Assembly (NCBI GenBank): GCA_965373045.1
Contig: CBDVEQ010000117.1
Location: forward strand, 1-8,845
Length of the DNA stretch: 8,845 bases
Direction of reading: 5' to 3'
Source of the DNA: DAOVDI01 sp965373045
Lineage (GTDB): Bacteria; Acidobacteriota; Aminicenantia; Aminicenantales; Aminicenantaceae
Part shown: positions 1-6,821 of the stretch, piece after piece
How positions within the stretch are numbered: position 1 is the first letter of the stretch
How the letters are laid out: every line of letters starts with the position of its first letter
Program-made: the position numbers and the translations under genes
Notes under the pieces: model-generated
Database searches by the model: none
Told to the model about the DNA's origin: nothing
The model's input: only the letters and a program-made list of their open reading frames with translations

Positions 1-1266
1 GACAGCAGGCCCCACTTTATTAACAAATTCAGTGAGTTCCTCTTTCCCGGGAGCAAACCTACCTAACCTTTCAGAGAGAAAATCAAGCGAATCCTCTCTT
101 ATATAGATTCCCGGCTCAACAGTAAAAATCATTCCAGGTTTAAGTATGCGGCCTTTTCCATCGGAGGGACCGCGGCCTCCAACATCATGGACATCTAAAC
201 CGAGCCAGTGGTTGATGTTATACATAAGCCAGATTCGATGCTGCCACTTGCTCTCCTTATCTGTTATTAGGCCCAGTCGATATAGACCTTCTTTGATAAC
301 CTCAACTCCACGATTGTGGATTTCATAGAGACCAACTCCTGGAGCTGTAAAATTAATTGCTTGCTCCTGAGCTTCAAAAACGACCTCATAGACCTCCCTC
401 TGTTTTTTGCTAAATTTTCCATTAACAGGAATGGTTCGGGTTACATCAGCTGTATAAAAACTATATTCTGCACCTACATCCATAAGCACCAGGTCTCCAT
501 TCTGGGTCTTTCGATTATTTTCTTCATAATGCAGTATAGTGGAGTTTGGCCCTGAGCCGATAATTGATGGAAAGCCGGGCTTGGGCGAACCCTGTATTCT
601 ATAAACGTATTCAATAATGGCCTCGATATCATATTCATACATACCCGGCTCTGCAGCTTTTATGGCTTCAATGAGCGCGTCACAGGTGATATTTATAGCC
701 TTTCTCATAAGCTCAATCTCTTCTGGACTTTTTATAAGCCTCATTTCATGGATATATTCCCGGGGATCAATTACTTGCTTGGGTCGATTACTAAAAGGAT
801 AACTGAGCATCGGGATTAATTTTTCAATTAACCACCTGTTTTCAAAGCTGCAATACACTCTGGATTTTCCCCTGAGATAACGGCGCAAGACCTGGTCAAA
901 CTTGTCAAGAGGATAGGCTTTATCTGCACCAAAGATTTTTACCGCCCCATCCACACCATACAGCTCTCCTGTCCATACTGTCCGCGCCGGGCTTTTTGGG
1001 CGAACAAATAAAATATATTTTTCTTTTGCATCCGGAATGAGTATGAAGGCAGCTTCCGGTTCATCAAATCCTGTTAGATAATAAAAATCGCTATTATTTT
1101 CCTCGCTTTTAAAAACCGCTAACCCTCCATCCATTTTTTCCATAAGTATTTGACGACGCTTAGCAAATATTTCTTTATTTTTAATCTGAGCTTCAAGTGA
1201 ATTTCCCAGGGAAAATGAGATAATTATAAAAAATACAATAAGTATATTCGCACTATATTTTTTCAT
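1..1266 (-). CDS. Secreted Xaa-Pro aminopeptidase (M24, aminopeptidase P type), 3' end outside window
   Basis: Dinuclear-metal aminopeptidase expected to remove N-terminal residues preceding proline. I translated 422 uninterrupted residues; the C-terminus lies beyond position 1. Residues 1-27 look like a Sec signal peptide (MKK, hydrophobic run, then SLEAQ), so export is likely. Residues about 30-170 match the aminopeptidase P N-terminal domain (YLTGFDEPEA), followed by the pita-bread domain. Metal and active-site residues seen are H246 (ILHYEEN), D263 and D274 (MDVGAEY...YTADVTRT), H353 and H360 (NHWLGLDVHDVG) and E384 (TVEPGIY). The spacing resembles E. coli PepP; the last expected metal ligand, Glu in an RIEDD-type motif, falls outside the window. 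Start at 1266 is supported by AGGAG at 1273-1277, seven bases upstream. A GATAAT -10-like hexamer lies at 1321-1326 without a good -35. The family is clear; exact specificity is not. Confidence 0.95.
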   Translation of the reverse strand, partial: MKKYSANILIVFFIIISFSLGNSLEAQIKNKEIFAKRRQILMEKMDGGLAVFKSEENNSDFYYLTGFDEPEAAFILIPDAKEKYILFVRPKSPARTVWTGELYGVDGAVKIFGADKAYPLDKFDQVLRRYLRGKSRVYCSFENRWLIEKLIPMLSYPFSNRPKQVIDPREYIHEMRLIKSPEEIELMRKAINITCDALIEAIKAAEPGMYEYDIEAIIEYVYRIQGSPKPGFPSIIGSGPNSTILHYEENNRKTQNGDLVLMDVGAEYSFYTADVTRTIPVNGKFSKKQREVYEVVFEAQEQAINFTAPGVGLYEIHNRGVEVIKEGLYRLGLITDKESKWQHRIWLMYNINHWLGLDVHDVGGRGPSDGKGRILKPGMIFTVEPGIYIREDSLDFLSERLGRFAPGKEELTEFVNKVGPAV

Positions 1267-1360
1267 TTGTTTCTCCTAATAAAAAATCAAATCCTAACAA
1301 AGCCTCTCTTTCATAAGAAAATTATCTGAGTCAGCCACTATGTTACAGCTGAAAGATTCA

Positions 1361-1510
1361 TTAGTGCAAGGGGAGTAGTGGGGGAACCATTCCCGTACCC
1401 GGAATACATATGCTCTGGATCTCTGCAATATGATTGTCTCGATGATAAGAAGCCCTGTAGGATGTCTTGTGTTTCGGATGTCTATACGCTCTCTTGTGGG
1501 CTTCGGCCAT
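1361..1510 (-). CDS. Possible small basic protein, 49 aa, unknown
   Basis: Short ATG-started frame, not recognised. GGAGGT lies at 1515-1520, four bases before the ATG, a strong core but tight spacing. The product is rich in His, Arg and Lys in its first half (MAEAHKRAYRHPKHK), then contains ICIPGTGMVPPLLPLH at the end; no signal peptide or membrane segment is evident. Upstream on the same strand a perfect TTGACA (1572-1577) and TATAAG (1544-1549) occur, but they are 22 bases apart, too far for a standard promoter. The stop is 94 bases before the aminopeptidase start, so read-through into that gene is possible. It could equally be a chance frame in a decayed intergenic region. Confidence 0.35.
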   Translation of the reverse strand: MAEAHKRAYRHPKHKTSYRASYHRDNHIAEIQSICIPGTGMVPPLLPLH

Positions 1511-1571
1511 GCTGACCTCCGCTGGATTTGCGGATTTTACATGCTTATAATGTGATTACCCACCGATGTAA

Positions 1572-1757
1572 TGTCAAGATCGTGATGGATTCGTGCACCA
1601 AAGCCATTATCCGGAAGAAATTAATTTCAAATATAATGGTCCGAAATTGAGAAAGGAATTAGATGAGAAAAATATCGTTTTTACGGAAGATGAAAGACAA
1701 ATTATATTTAATCTATTAAGTCGGGGCGGAATAGCTGCTGTTCAAAGCGGCTTATAA
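1572..1757 (+). pseudogene. Unidentified coding remnant, C-terminal tail
   Basis: Open frame from after a stop at 1569-1571 to TAA at 1755-1757. It contains no ATG; a GTG at 1593 has no Shine-Dalgarno sequence. The translation looks protein-like in its last 45 residues (FKYNGPKLRKELDEKN, then FTEDERQ and LLSRGGIAAVQSGL), with good charge and helix patterning. I read it as the 3' end of a gene that lost its front. I cannot name the family. The following TPR remnant begins in another frame immediately downstream, so this patch may be a junction of two degraded genes. Confidence 0.35.
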
Positions 1758-1759
1758 CT

Positions 1760-1957
1760 AATAATCCTGATAGCAAAAACAGACAGCTCATCCACCCTAA
1801 GTATCATTACAGATTAGCCATCCTTTATGAACAGAAAGGCTGGCAGGGTAAAGCCATCGAGCATTACGAAAAATTCCTCTCCCTCTGGAAGGACGCCGAT
1901 CCTGGCCTCCCTGAAGTCGACGATGCGAAAAAAAGGCTGGCTGGATTGAGATATTAG
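1760..1957 (+). pseudogene. Orphan C-terminal tail of a TPR protein
   Basis: The frame ends with a TPR helix pair (HYRLAILYEQKGWQGKAIEH then YEKFLSLWKDA) and the tail PGLPEVDDAKKRLAGLRY before TAG at 1955-1957. It aligns residue for residue with the C-terminus of the remnant at 8338-8727 (YYQLGIIHEQQGNTSKARER, LWKDAGPGIDEVEDAKKRVAGLKKE). No start codon with a ribosome-binding site precedes it, and the frame closes upstream at 1709-1711, so only about 55 residues survive. From memory, such tails terminate large serine/threonine-kinase or regulator TPR proteins in Aminicenantes-like bacteria. The sequence shows the homology between the two copies; the parent family is inferred. Confidence 0.7.
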
Positions 1958-1972
1958 CTCTATGCTCCGGTC

Positions 1973-2002
1973 AAAAAAAATTCAATGCTCCAGATGATCT
2001 GG
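1973..2002 (-). terminator. Weak terminator candidate after the dehydratase gene
   Basis: On the minus strand a 5-bp stem with a 3-base loop (CCAGA TCA TCTGG, 1990-2002) is followed, after about ten bases, by a run of eight T (1973-1980). The stem is short and the T tract is not adjacent, so this is only a possible intrinsic terminator. Its position about 75 bases past the dehydratase stop is suitable. Confidence 0.22.
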
Positions 2003-2075
2003 CATAAAAAAGTTCACAATGTTATCCAAGTATCTCATTTGATTCAAAAGAGTTTTTAATCTTCTGGCCTTTCCA

Positions 2076-3035
2076 TTACAGTCCTAATGCTTCCTTGAAA
2101 TACTTCTTATCCAAGTTCGATCCGCTTACCACAACGCAGACTGGCCCGCTCTTTATCTCTACCTTCCCGGCCAAGAGGGCGGATATCCCTGCTCCTCCCG
2201 CAGGCTCCACAACCAGGTGAAGTTCTTCCAGACAGTAACGGACTCCCTCGATCAACTCCTCCTCGGTAAGGAGAATCACCTGCCTGATTCGATCGGTAGC
2301 CACCTCAAATGAGATGTCGCCGGTATAGCGAGGGGACAGGCTGTCGGCACAGGTGGGCAGCGGCATAATCGGCACGGGTTTCTTGGCCTTCAACGCCTCG
2401 GTGAGAGTAGGGGCTGCATAGGACTCCACGCCAATAACCTCTACCTGGGGCCGGGTGTATTTCAAGCCCAGGGCTATGCCTGAGATCAGTCCTCCTCCTC
2501 CTACTGGAACCAGGACCGCTTCCAAGTCCGAGGACGCGTCCTCGTCTATCTCCAGACCGATGGTCCCCTGTCCTGCCACCACCCTGGGATCGTCGAAGGG
2601 GTGGATTAGAACTAATTCTTCTTTACCTAACTCGGCAGCCTTTTCTTCGCTATCGCCATAATGGGAGCCGTGCCGGAGGATTGTGGCCCCAGCCTTCTTG
2701 ATCCTCTCGACCTTTACTTGCGGAGCATTGTCTGGGAGGACTATCGTTGCCTTGATCCCAACCAGGGAGGCCGCCAGGGCCAGGGCTGTGCCATGATTTC
2801 CAGAGGACGCCGCCACCACACCCTTTTCTCTTTCCTTAGGGGTCAGCATGGTGACTGCATTATTTGCTCCCCGGAACTTAAAAGAACCTCCGGGCTGCAG
2901 GGATTCGAGCTTAAGATATACTCTAATGTTCACCTGCCGAGATAGTGGATCTGAGAATATGAACGGTGTCCTGAGGATCTTGCCTTTTATCCTCCTCGCT
3001 GCGTCCAATATATCTTGGTGTGTTGGGACCATCAT
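2076..3035 (-). CDS. PLP-dependent threonine/serine dehydratase (catabolic, no ACT domain)
   Basis: Cytosolic fold-type II PLP enzyme expected to convert L-threonine (or L-serine) to a 2-oxoacid plus ammonia. The 319 residues match the compact catalytic-only class such as TdcB or serine racemase; the C-terminal regulatory ACT region of biosynthetic IlvA is absent. Visible motifs are SFKFRGA with the Schiff-base lysine K53, SSGNHG at 77-82, the phosphate-binding PVGGGGLISG with GGGG at 179-182, and SGSN at 304-307 where many relatives have SGGN. The start at 3035 is preceded by AAGGAGG (3044-3050) at eight bases; the second Met at 3032 would be spaced less well. A possible small ORF ends 33 bases upstream on the same strand. 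Threonine dehydratase is favoured; serine racemase or serine dehydratase activity cannot be excluded from sequence alone. Confidence 0.93.
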   Translation of the reverse strand: MMVPTHQDILDAARRIKGKILRTPFIFSDPLSRQVNIRVYLKLESLQPGGSFKFRGANNAVTMLTPKEREKGVVAASSGNHGTALALAASLVGIKATIVLPDNAPQVKVERIKKAGATILRHGSHYGDSEEKAAELGKEELVLIHPFDDPRVVAGQGTIGLEIDEDASSDLEAVLVPVGGGGLISGIALGLKYTRPQVEVIGVESYAAPTLTEALKAKKPVPIMPLPTCADSLSPRYTGDISFEVATDRIRQVILLTEEELIEGVRYCLEELHLVVEPAGGAGISALLAGKVEIKSGPVCVVVSGSNLDKKYFKEALGL

Positions 3036-3068
3036 AGAAATAGCCTCCTTTTCGATAATATCTTTGTA

Positions 3069-3239
3069 CTATATCAGTGGAGAGCTCAGCTCCTCTATTG
3101 AAATCAATCTGGCTGTGATCAGGATGCTCTTATATTTGATCTCAACTATCTCATTAGCGCCTTCGGATCTTAAGGATATTGTTTTTTCGAGCAAACGACA
3201 AAACTCTCTAGATCTTATGCGATTTTGACTTCCAAACAT
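3069..3239 (-). CDS. Possible small protein, 56 aa, upstream of the dehydratase
   Basis: ATG-started frame beginning MFGSQNRIRSREFCRLLEK and ending IEELSSPLI before TAG. Its stop lies 33 bases before the dehydratase start, which would suit a short operon. There is no purine-rich Shine-Dalgarno before the ATG (TTTCCTGTAA precedes it), which weakens it. The translation has a charged first half and a beta-like second half (EIVEIKYKSILITARL), not obviously random. No family recognised. It could also be the tail of a degraded gene. Confidence 0.28.
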   Translation of the reverse strand: MFGSQNRIRSREFCRLLEKTISLRSEGANEIVEIKYKSILITARLISIEELSSPLI

Positions 3240-3512
3240 TTACAGGAAACATATCAAACTATAAATGATGCTGTCAATTAGAAGAGAGTGGCTGTACTCA
3301 ACAATTGGTAATTTGAAGGGGAAAAGAACTGGCCTGGCCCCCTCATATCGATCCAGCAGATGAGTATTTCTGAAAGCATTCGTGACTGCTTTTTGTCGAT
3401 TTGAGAGGAAGAGTATAAGTTCTTGATATCACCTATTTTCATGTGATATGTTCATTCCAGGACATCAGTGGAAGGAAATTGAGGAGAATGGTGAGGGATC
3501 TACTGGCTGTCC
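3240..3512. other. Intergenic stretch between S46 peptidase and dehydratase; contains a small inverted repeat
   Basis: About 270 bases with no supportable gene on either strand. The only structure I see is a perfect 7-bp inverted repeat, ATATCAC at 3426-3432 and GTGATAT at 3443-3449, with a 10-base spacer. It could be an operator or a weak hairpin. Plus-strand frames crossing into the S46 gene from here are antisense shadows. Confidence 0.4.
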
Positions 3513-3555
3513 AAAAAGCAAATTCTTATAAATTATTTTCTTTGACTAAGAATTT
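3513..3555 (-). terminator. AT-rich hairpin at the end of the S46 gene
   Basis: A 9-bp perfect inverted repeat (AAATTCTTA read on the minus strand, arms 3547-3555 and 3520-3528, 18-base loop) starts inside the S46 stop codon and is followed on the minus strand by GCTTTTT (3513-3519). Position and T tract fit an intrinsic terminator, but the stem contains almost no GC and the loop is long. Confidence 0.35.
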
Positions 3556-5803
3556 ATTTTTGATTCGAGAATTCTGGTTCGATCCCTATCTCTTTCAGGA
3601 TATGGTCGGCGTGCTCGACGGCATCGAGGATCCAGAGGATGTAGCGAACATCGACATGTATGGATCTTGTGAGATCGGGCAGGAAGACCAAGTCGCTGGC
3701 CACTCCTTCTATGTTCCCGTCGAAGAGTATGCCGGCGAATTCGGCTTTACTGTTTAGAGTTGCCGAGCCTGAATTCCCTCCAGTTGAGTCAAGGTCGGTC
3801 AACAGGTTCACAGGAACCTCTCCGGCTTCTTCAGAAAGATACGAACCGAAACGTCCAGATTGGATGGCTTCGATGATCGAATCAGGAGCATCGAATGGCT
3901 GTTCGCCCTTGTTCTTAGTCCATTTTTCCATTACCTGAGAGACCTTTGTGAACGGGAAGTATTTCTCTTTATCGGGTGCCGGTTTGTAGCCGCGGACTGT
4001 ACCGAACGAAATACGGATGGTGCCGTTGGCGTCCGGGGCGATGTTGCCCTTGTAATAGTCACGCAAGGCATAATAATAATGTGGGCGGAGCAGCACCGAA
4101 GCGCCGGAGTAGCGTTTATCACTTTCTCTGAGCTGCTCGATGACCGGGCTGAGTTTCAGAGCAAACTGAATCAAGGTATCTTTGCTTTTTTTGAGGTCTT
4201 CCAGGCTGGCGTTCTTCAACAGGTTGAGACGGTATTCTTTATCTTCCATCCTGGACCTGTCAAAAAGCTCGTTGACTTTCTGACGAATTCCCTCTCCACT
4301 GACCTGTTCACCGCCAAACAGGTCTCCTGAAATTTTAGGGCGTTCTTTATCAGGAAGTTTCAGGCCCTCTGCAATGGTTGTAGCCAGCATGACTACATCG
4401 AGCTTGCGCGAATAAGTCCGCTGCAGGCTGATCTGCTCCTGTTCGAGCCGCCTCCAGTTGCGCTCCTGGTAGGCTGGATCACGTTTGTAATCCGGCTTGG
4501 GGCGTTCTTCCGCCATCCGGACGATGCTCACAGCGGCGCTGGTTAGGGGAGAAAAAAATCTGCTTCCCATGAATCGCACCAGCATTTTGCCTTCCCATGA
4601 TTGGTGATGTTCCTCAAAAAGCTTATCCATTTTCTGGATAGTGATCCCGTACTTTTCTTTCCTTTCAGAGTCAGCCTGTATCCATTCTTGCAGTTCCTTT
4701 TCTTTCTGGATTTTCTTGCGGGCGATATCCTTCTTTCGAGCGCCTTCCAAGACACCGATAGAGTTCTTTTTACTGTTTTCCAGACCGGATACTATTCGGG
4801 ATGCTTTGATCTCTAAATCCTTATCATCTCCGACTGTTTCATGGACGGCATCGATGTAAGTCTGAAAGAGGTCGATTCTCCGGGGCAGGTTCTGATTGAT
4901 CTCGAATCGAGTTTCCAGGGCCGTGGTCAATCGCTCGGTACTCCCGGGATAACCGATGACAAAAGCGAGGTCCCCTGACCTGAATCCTTCTTTGGAAACG
5001 TGCAGATAGGCTTTGGGTTTGAACGGAACATTATCCACAGAGTAATCCGCAGGTTTACCATCTTTTCCCACGTAAGCTCTTAAAAGCGAAAAATCGCCAG
5101 TGTGACGGGGCCACATCCAGTTGTCAATGTCTCCTCCGAATTCGCCGATTCCCCGATGAGGAGCATAGACCAACCGGACATCACGGATTTCCAGTCTGAC
5201 GATAACATAATATTGCCCACCACCGTAGAAATTGGCCACTTGGCAGCGGGAATCTGGATTGGCTTCCTCGAATTCCTTGACGACAGCTTTTTCCCGCCTT
5301 TCCATCTCATCGTACCTTTTTAGATCATCTTCGACCTTGTGGATTCCCTCCAACATACGGTCGGTGACATCGATGACAGCGGTCGTGACATACACCCGGG
5401 CTGTGGGACCGGCGGATATTTCTTTTTCACGGTTTTTGGCCAGGAATCCTGTGTGAAGCAGGTTGTTGTCCTTGGTCGAGTTGTACTGCAGGTACCCCCG
5501 GACACAGTGGTAGTTTGTAATGATGAGCCCGTTCGGACTGATGAATGAGGCCGAACATCCGCCGAGACTGATGATGGCGTTCAACGGGAATTGCAGGGGA
5601 TTGGAAAACACTTCCGGGCCAATCTCCAGTCCCATCTCTTTTAAGGTGTCGCCGTGGATTTCCGCGACTTGCTGGGGCAGCCACATCCCCCCGGGTTCAT
5701 AGATTAAGGCCTCGTCAGCATCAGCGGTTTGGGGAGATTCCGGTCTGCATGAAATTAAACATAACAAACAGAGGATGGTGATGAAAATGGAGATTTTTCT
5801 CAT
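3554..5803 (-). CDS. S46 family dipeptidyl-peptidase (DPP7-like), predicted lipoprotein
   Basis: Serine peptidase expected to remove dipeptides from the N-terminus of oligopeptides in the periplasm or at the surface. With this start it has 749 residues, close to the roughly 700-720 usual in the family. Residues 1-19 form a lipoprotein signal (MRKISIFITILCLLCLISC), lipobox LISC, acylated Cys19. The chymotrypsin-like triad is visible: H99 in IITNYHCV, the GGDIDNWMWPRHTGDF block (about 223-238) holding the Asp, and S678 in TGGNSGS. The helical domain fills the middle (about 300-600). The residue 18 after the catalytic Ser is Gly (FDGN), as in DPP7-type broad or hydrophobic P1 specificity; DPP11-type Asp/Glu-specific enzymes carry Arg there. 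Start 5803 is chosen because ATG, AAGGAG and the signal peptide coincide; the longer frame to 5869 begins with TTG and would bury the signal behind 22 polar residues. Confidence 0.95.
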   Translation of the reverse strand: MRKISIFITILCLLCLISCRPESPQTADADEALIYEPGGMWLPQQVAEIHGDTLKEMGLEIGPEVFSNPLQFPLNAIISLGGCSASFISPNGLIITNYHCVRGYLQYNSTKDNNLLHTGFLAKNREKEISAGPTARVYVTTAVIDVTDRMLEGIHKVEDDLKRYDEMERREKAVVKEFEEANPDSRCQVANFYGGGQYYVIVRLEIRDVRLVYAPHRGIGEFGGDIDNWMWPRHTGDFSLLRAYVGKDGKPADYSVDNVPFKPKAYLHVSKEGFRSGDLAFVIGYPGSTERLTTALETRFEINQNLPRRIDLFQTYIDAVHETVGDDKDLEIKASRIVSGLENSKKNSIGVLEGARKKDIARKKIQKEKELQEWIQADSERKEKYGITIQKMDKLFEEHHQSWEGKMLVRFMGSRFFSPLTSAAVSIVRMAEERPKPDYKRDPAYQERNWRRLEQEQISLQRTYSRKLDVVMLATTIAEGLKLPDKERPKISGDLFGGEQVSGEGIRQKVNELFDRSRMEDKEYRLNLLKNASLEDLKKSKDTLIQFALKLSPVIEQLRESDKRYSGASVLLRPHYYYALRDYYKGNIAPDANGTIRISFGTVRGYKPAPDKEKYFPFTKVSQVMEKWTKNKGEQPFDAPDSIIEAIQSGRFGSYLSEEAGEVPVNLLTDLDSTGGNSGSATLNSKAEFAGILFDGNIEGVASDLVFLPDLTRSIHVDVRYILWILDAVEHADHILKEIGIEPEFSNQK

Positions 5804-5812
5804 TAAATCTTT

Positions 5813-5818
5813 CTCCTT
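5813..5818 (-). promoter_or_regulatory. Ribosome binding site deciding the S46 start
   Basis: AAGGAG read on the minus strand, nine bases before the ATG at 5803. The upstream TTG alternative at 5869 has only AAGG directly abutting it. This site and the lipoprotein signal together fix the shorter start. Confidence 0.7.
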
Positions 5819-5839
5819 TTTACTAAAGTGATAGATAAA

Positions 5840-5869
5840 TTTAAATTTCGGATAACGCTGTTTATTCAA
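5840..5869 (-). promoter_or_regulatory. Possible promoter of the S46 gene
   Basis: On the minus strand TTGAAT (5864-5869) is followed after 18 bases by TTTAAA (5840-5845). It lies in an AT-rich leader 37-66 bases upstream of the chosen ATG. Both hexamers are imperfect and AT-rich DNA gives such matches by chance. Confidence 0.22.
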
Positions 5870-5885
5870 CCTTAAAGAATTAATT

Positions 5886-6077
5886 TTAAAGACTATTATA
5901 TTTCCCTTTATTTGTAAACAAGATTTTAAGAGAGCCGCAGTGCAAGGTATGGATTATCTGGAGTTTATCGCCAGAGTGACCTCCCATATTCCCGATAAGG
6001 GCCAAAGGAAGGTCTTTGAAGTTGATCCTCTGTTGTGTCCCCCTTTTTAAATTACCATGATATAAGCATATTAGCAT
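5886..6077 (-). CDS. Possible 63-aa hypothetical protein or decayed gene piece
   Basis: ATG-started frame on the minus strand with a protein-like middle (FKDLPLALIGNMGGHSGDK, then LQIIHTLHCGSLKILF). No Shine-Dalgarno is visible before the ATG in this very AT-rich stretch (poly-A tract and TATA-like bases), and no signal peptide or known domain is recognised. The central part has higher GC than its flanks, which hints at a fragment of a once longer gene instead of a new small one. It sits between the divergent S46 and lipoprotein genes, 82 bases upstream of the S46 start. Confidence 0.28.
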   Translation of the reverse strand: MLICLYHGNLKRGTQQRINFKDLPLALIGNMGGHSGDKLQIIHTLHCGSLKILFTNKGKYNSL

Positions 6078-6111
6078 GTTTTTTTAATTACCCAAGGAAA
6101 TGATAAAATTA

Positions 6112-6117
6112 TATAAT
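6112..6117 (+). promoter_or_regulatory. -10 element candidate for the lipoprotein gene
   Basis: Perfect TATAAT, 38 bases before the ATG at 6156. No convincing -35 hexamer lies 16-18 bases upstream (TTAATT at 6084-6089 is too far). The region is AT-rich, so a chance match is possible, but placement relative to the gene is right. Confidence 0.35.
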
Positions 6118-6155
6118 ATAATTGTGCATAAAATTAAAAGCTTGTAGGTGATGTT

Positions 6156-6821
6156 ATGTCAAATCCTTTAAACAAAATTATTGCCCTAGGCTGTGTTGTT
6201 GGATTAGCTACATTGCTAAGCATGAACTGTGCTTCAACTCCTGATGCCCGGACAGAGTCTGAGGCTGATATTAAAACTGAAATTCATGCTGAATCCAAAA
6301 TTATGATGAAACCATATCATCACTCGATGAGCGAGGAGATGAAAATATCGTTTGAAAGAGCAGATGAAATAATCATAGGTGTTTATACAGGTGCTCGTAA
6401 GGATAAACAAAATGGTAAAATATTTTATTTTGACAATTTTATGCGTTTTAACAAAAAAACTCTGAGATGGGGTCCTGTCGAGAATGTCCTACTTCCGGTC
6501 CTTTCTTTTAAGTTTAAGCCAGAAATTATCACTCGAGAAGAGTTTAAATACTTATCTAATCTGGACAAAGTTGGAATTTGCTGGGATTATCTTGAACAGA
6601 GAAGATACGTATACCTTGTGGAAGGCAAACGTTCACTCGTTTTTATCGAACAAATAGTTGATGAAGAAAACAATAGCTCATACCGCAACCTATTAGACAC
6701 GTATCCTGTGCCTAAAGAGTGTAATGCCAAGGTAGTATTTGATTTGATGGTGAAAGACAAGGATAAAAATGTGAGTAAAGCACCGCAAGTGCAAAACCAA
6801 ATTCCTTCTATGATGATGTGA
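6156..6821 (+). CDS. Putative lipoprotein of unknown function, 221 aa
   Basis: Not recognised. Residues 1-24 form a signal peptide (MSNPLNKIIALGC, then VVGLATLLSMN) followed by C25-AST-P, typical of an acylated cysteine, although the residues before it (S-M-N) depart from the usual L-[AST]-[GA]-C lipobox. Residues 30-60 are acidic/His-Met-rich and probably disordered; residues 62-200 look like an alternating beta/alpha folded domain (ERADEIIIGVYTG, GKIFYFDNFMRF, YVYLVEGKRSLVFIEQIVD). The C-terminus is a polar linker ending in three Met. Start at 6156 is supported by AGGTGA at 6146-6151. It is AT-rich compared with the S46 gene and is transcribed divergently from it. Membrane-anchored periplasmic location is inferred; function is unknown. 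Confidence 0.8.
   Translation: MSNPLNKIIALGCVVGLATLLSMNCASTPDARTESEADIKTEIHAESKIMMKPYHHSMSEEMKISFERADEIIIGVYTGARKDKQNGKIFYFDNFMRFNKKTLRWGPVENVLLPVLSFKFKPEIITREEFKYLSNLDKVGICWDYLEQRRYVYLVEGKRSLVFIEQIVDEENNSSYRNLLDTYPVPKECNAKVVFDLMVKDKDKNVSKAPQVQNQIPSMMM

Noticed and set aside
146..802. Three short plus-strand frames (146-328, 316-555, 617-802)
   Set aside because: All antisense to the M24 aminopeptidase, whose metal-binding motifs are intact across this region.
2848..3228. Plus-strand 126-residue frame
   Set aside because: First half is antisense to the dehydratase N-terminus; no recognisable motif and no credible start signal.
3860..4330. Plus-strand 156-residue frame
   Set aside because: Lies wholly antisense to the S46 gene, which has catalytic motifs and intact length; the frame is a shadow with no domain or ribosome binding site.
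5427..5684. Minus-strand 85-residue frame
   Set aside because: Alternative frame inside the S46 gene on the same strand; the S46 frame carries the His motif here.
5804..5869. N-terminal extension of S46 from the TTG at 5869
   Set aside because: It would place 22 polar residues ahead of a perfect lipoprotein signal peptide; ATG with AAGGAG at 5803 is better.
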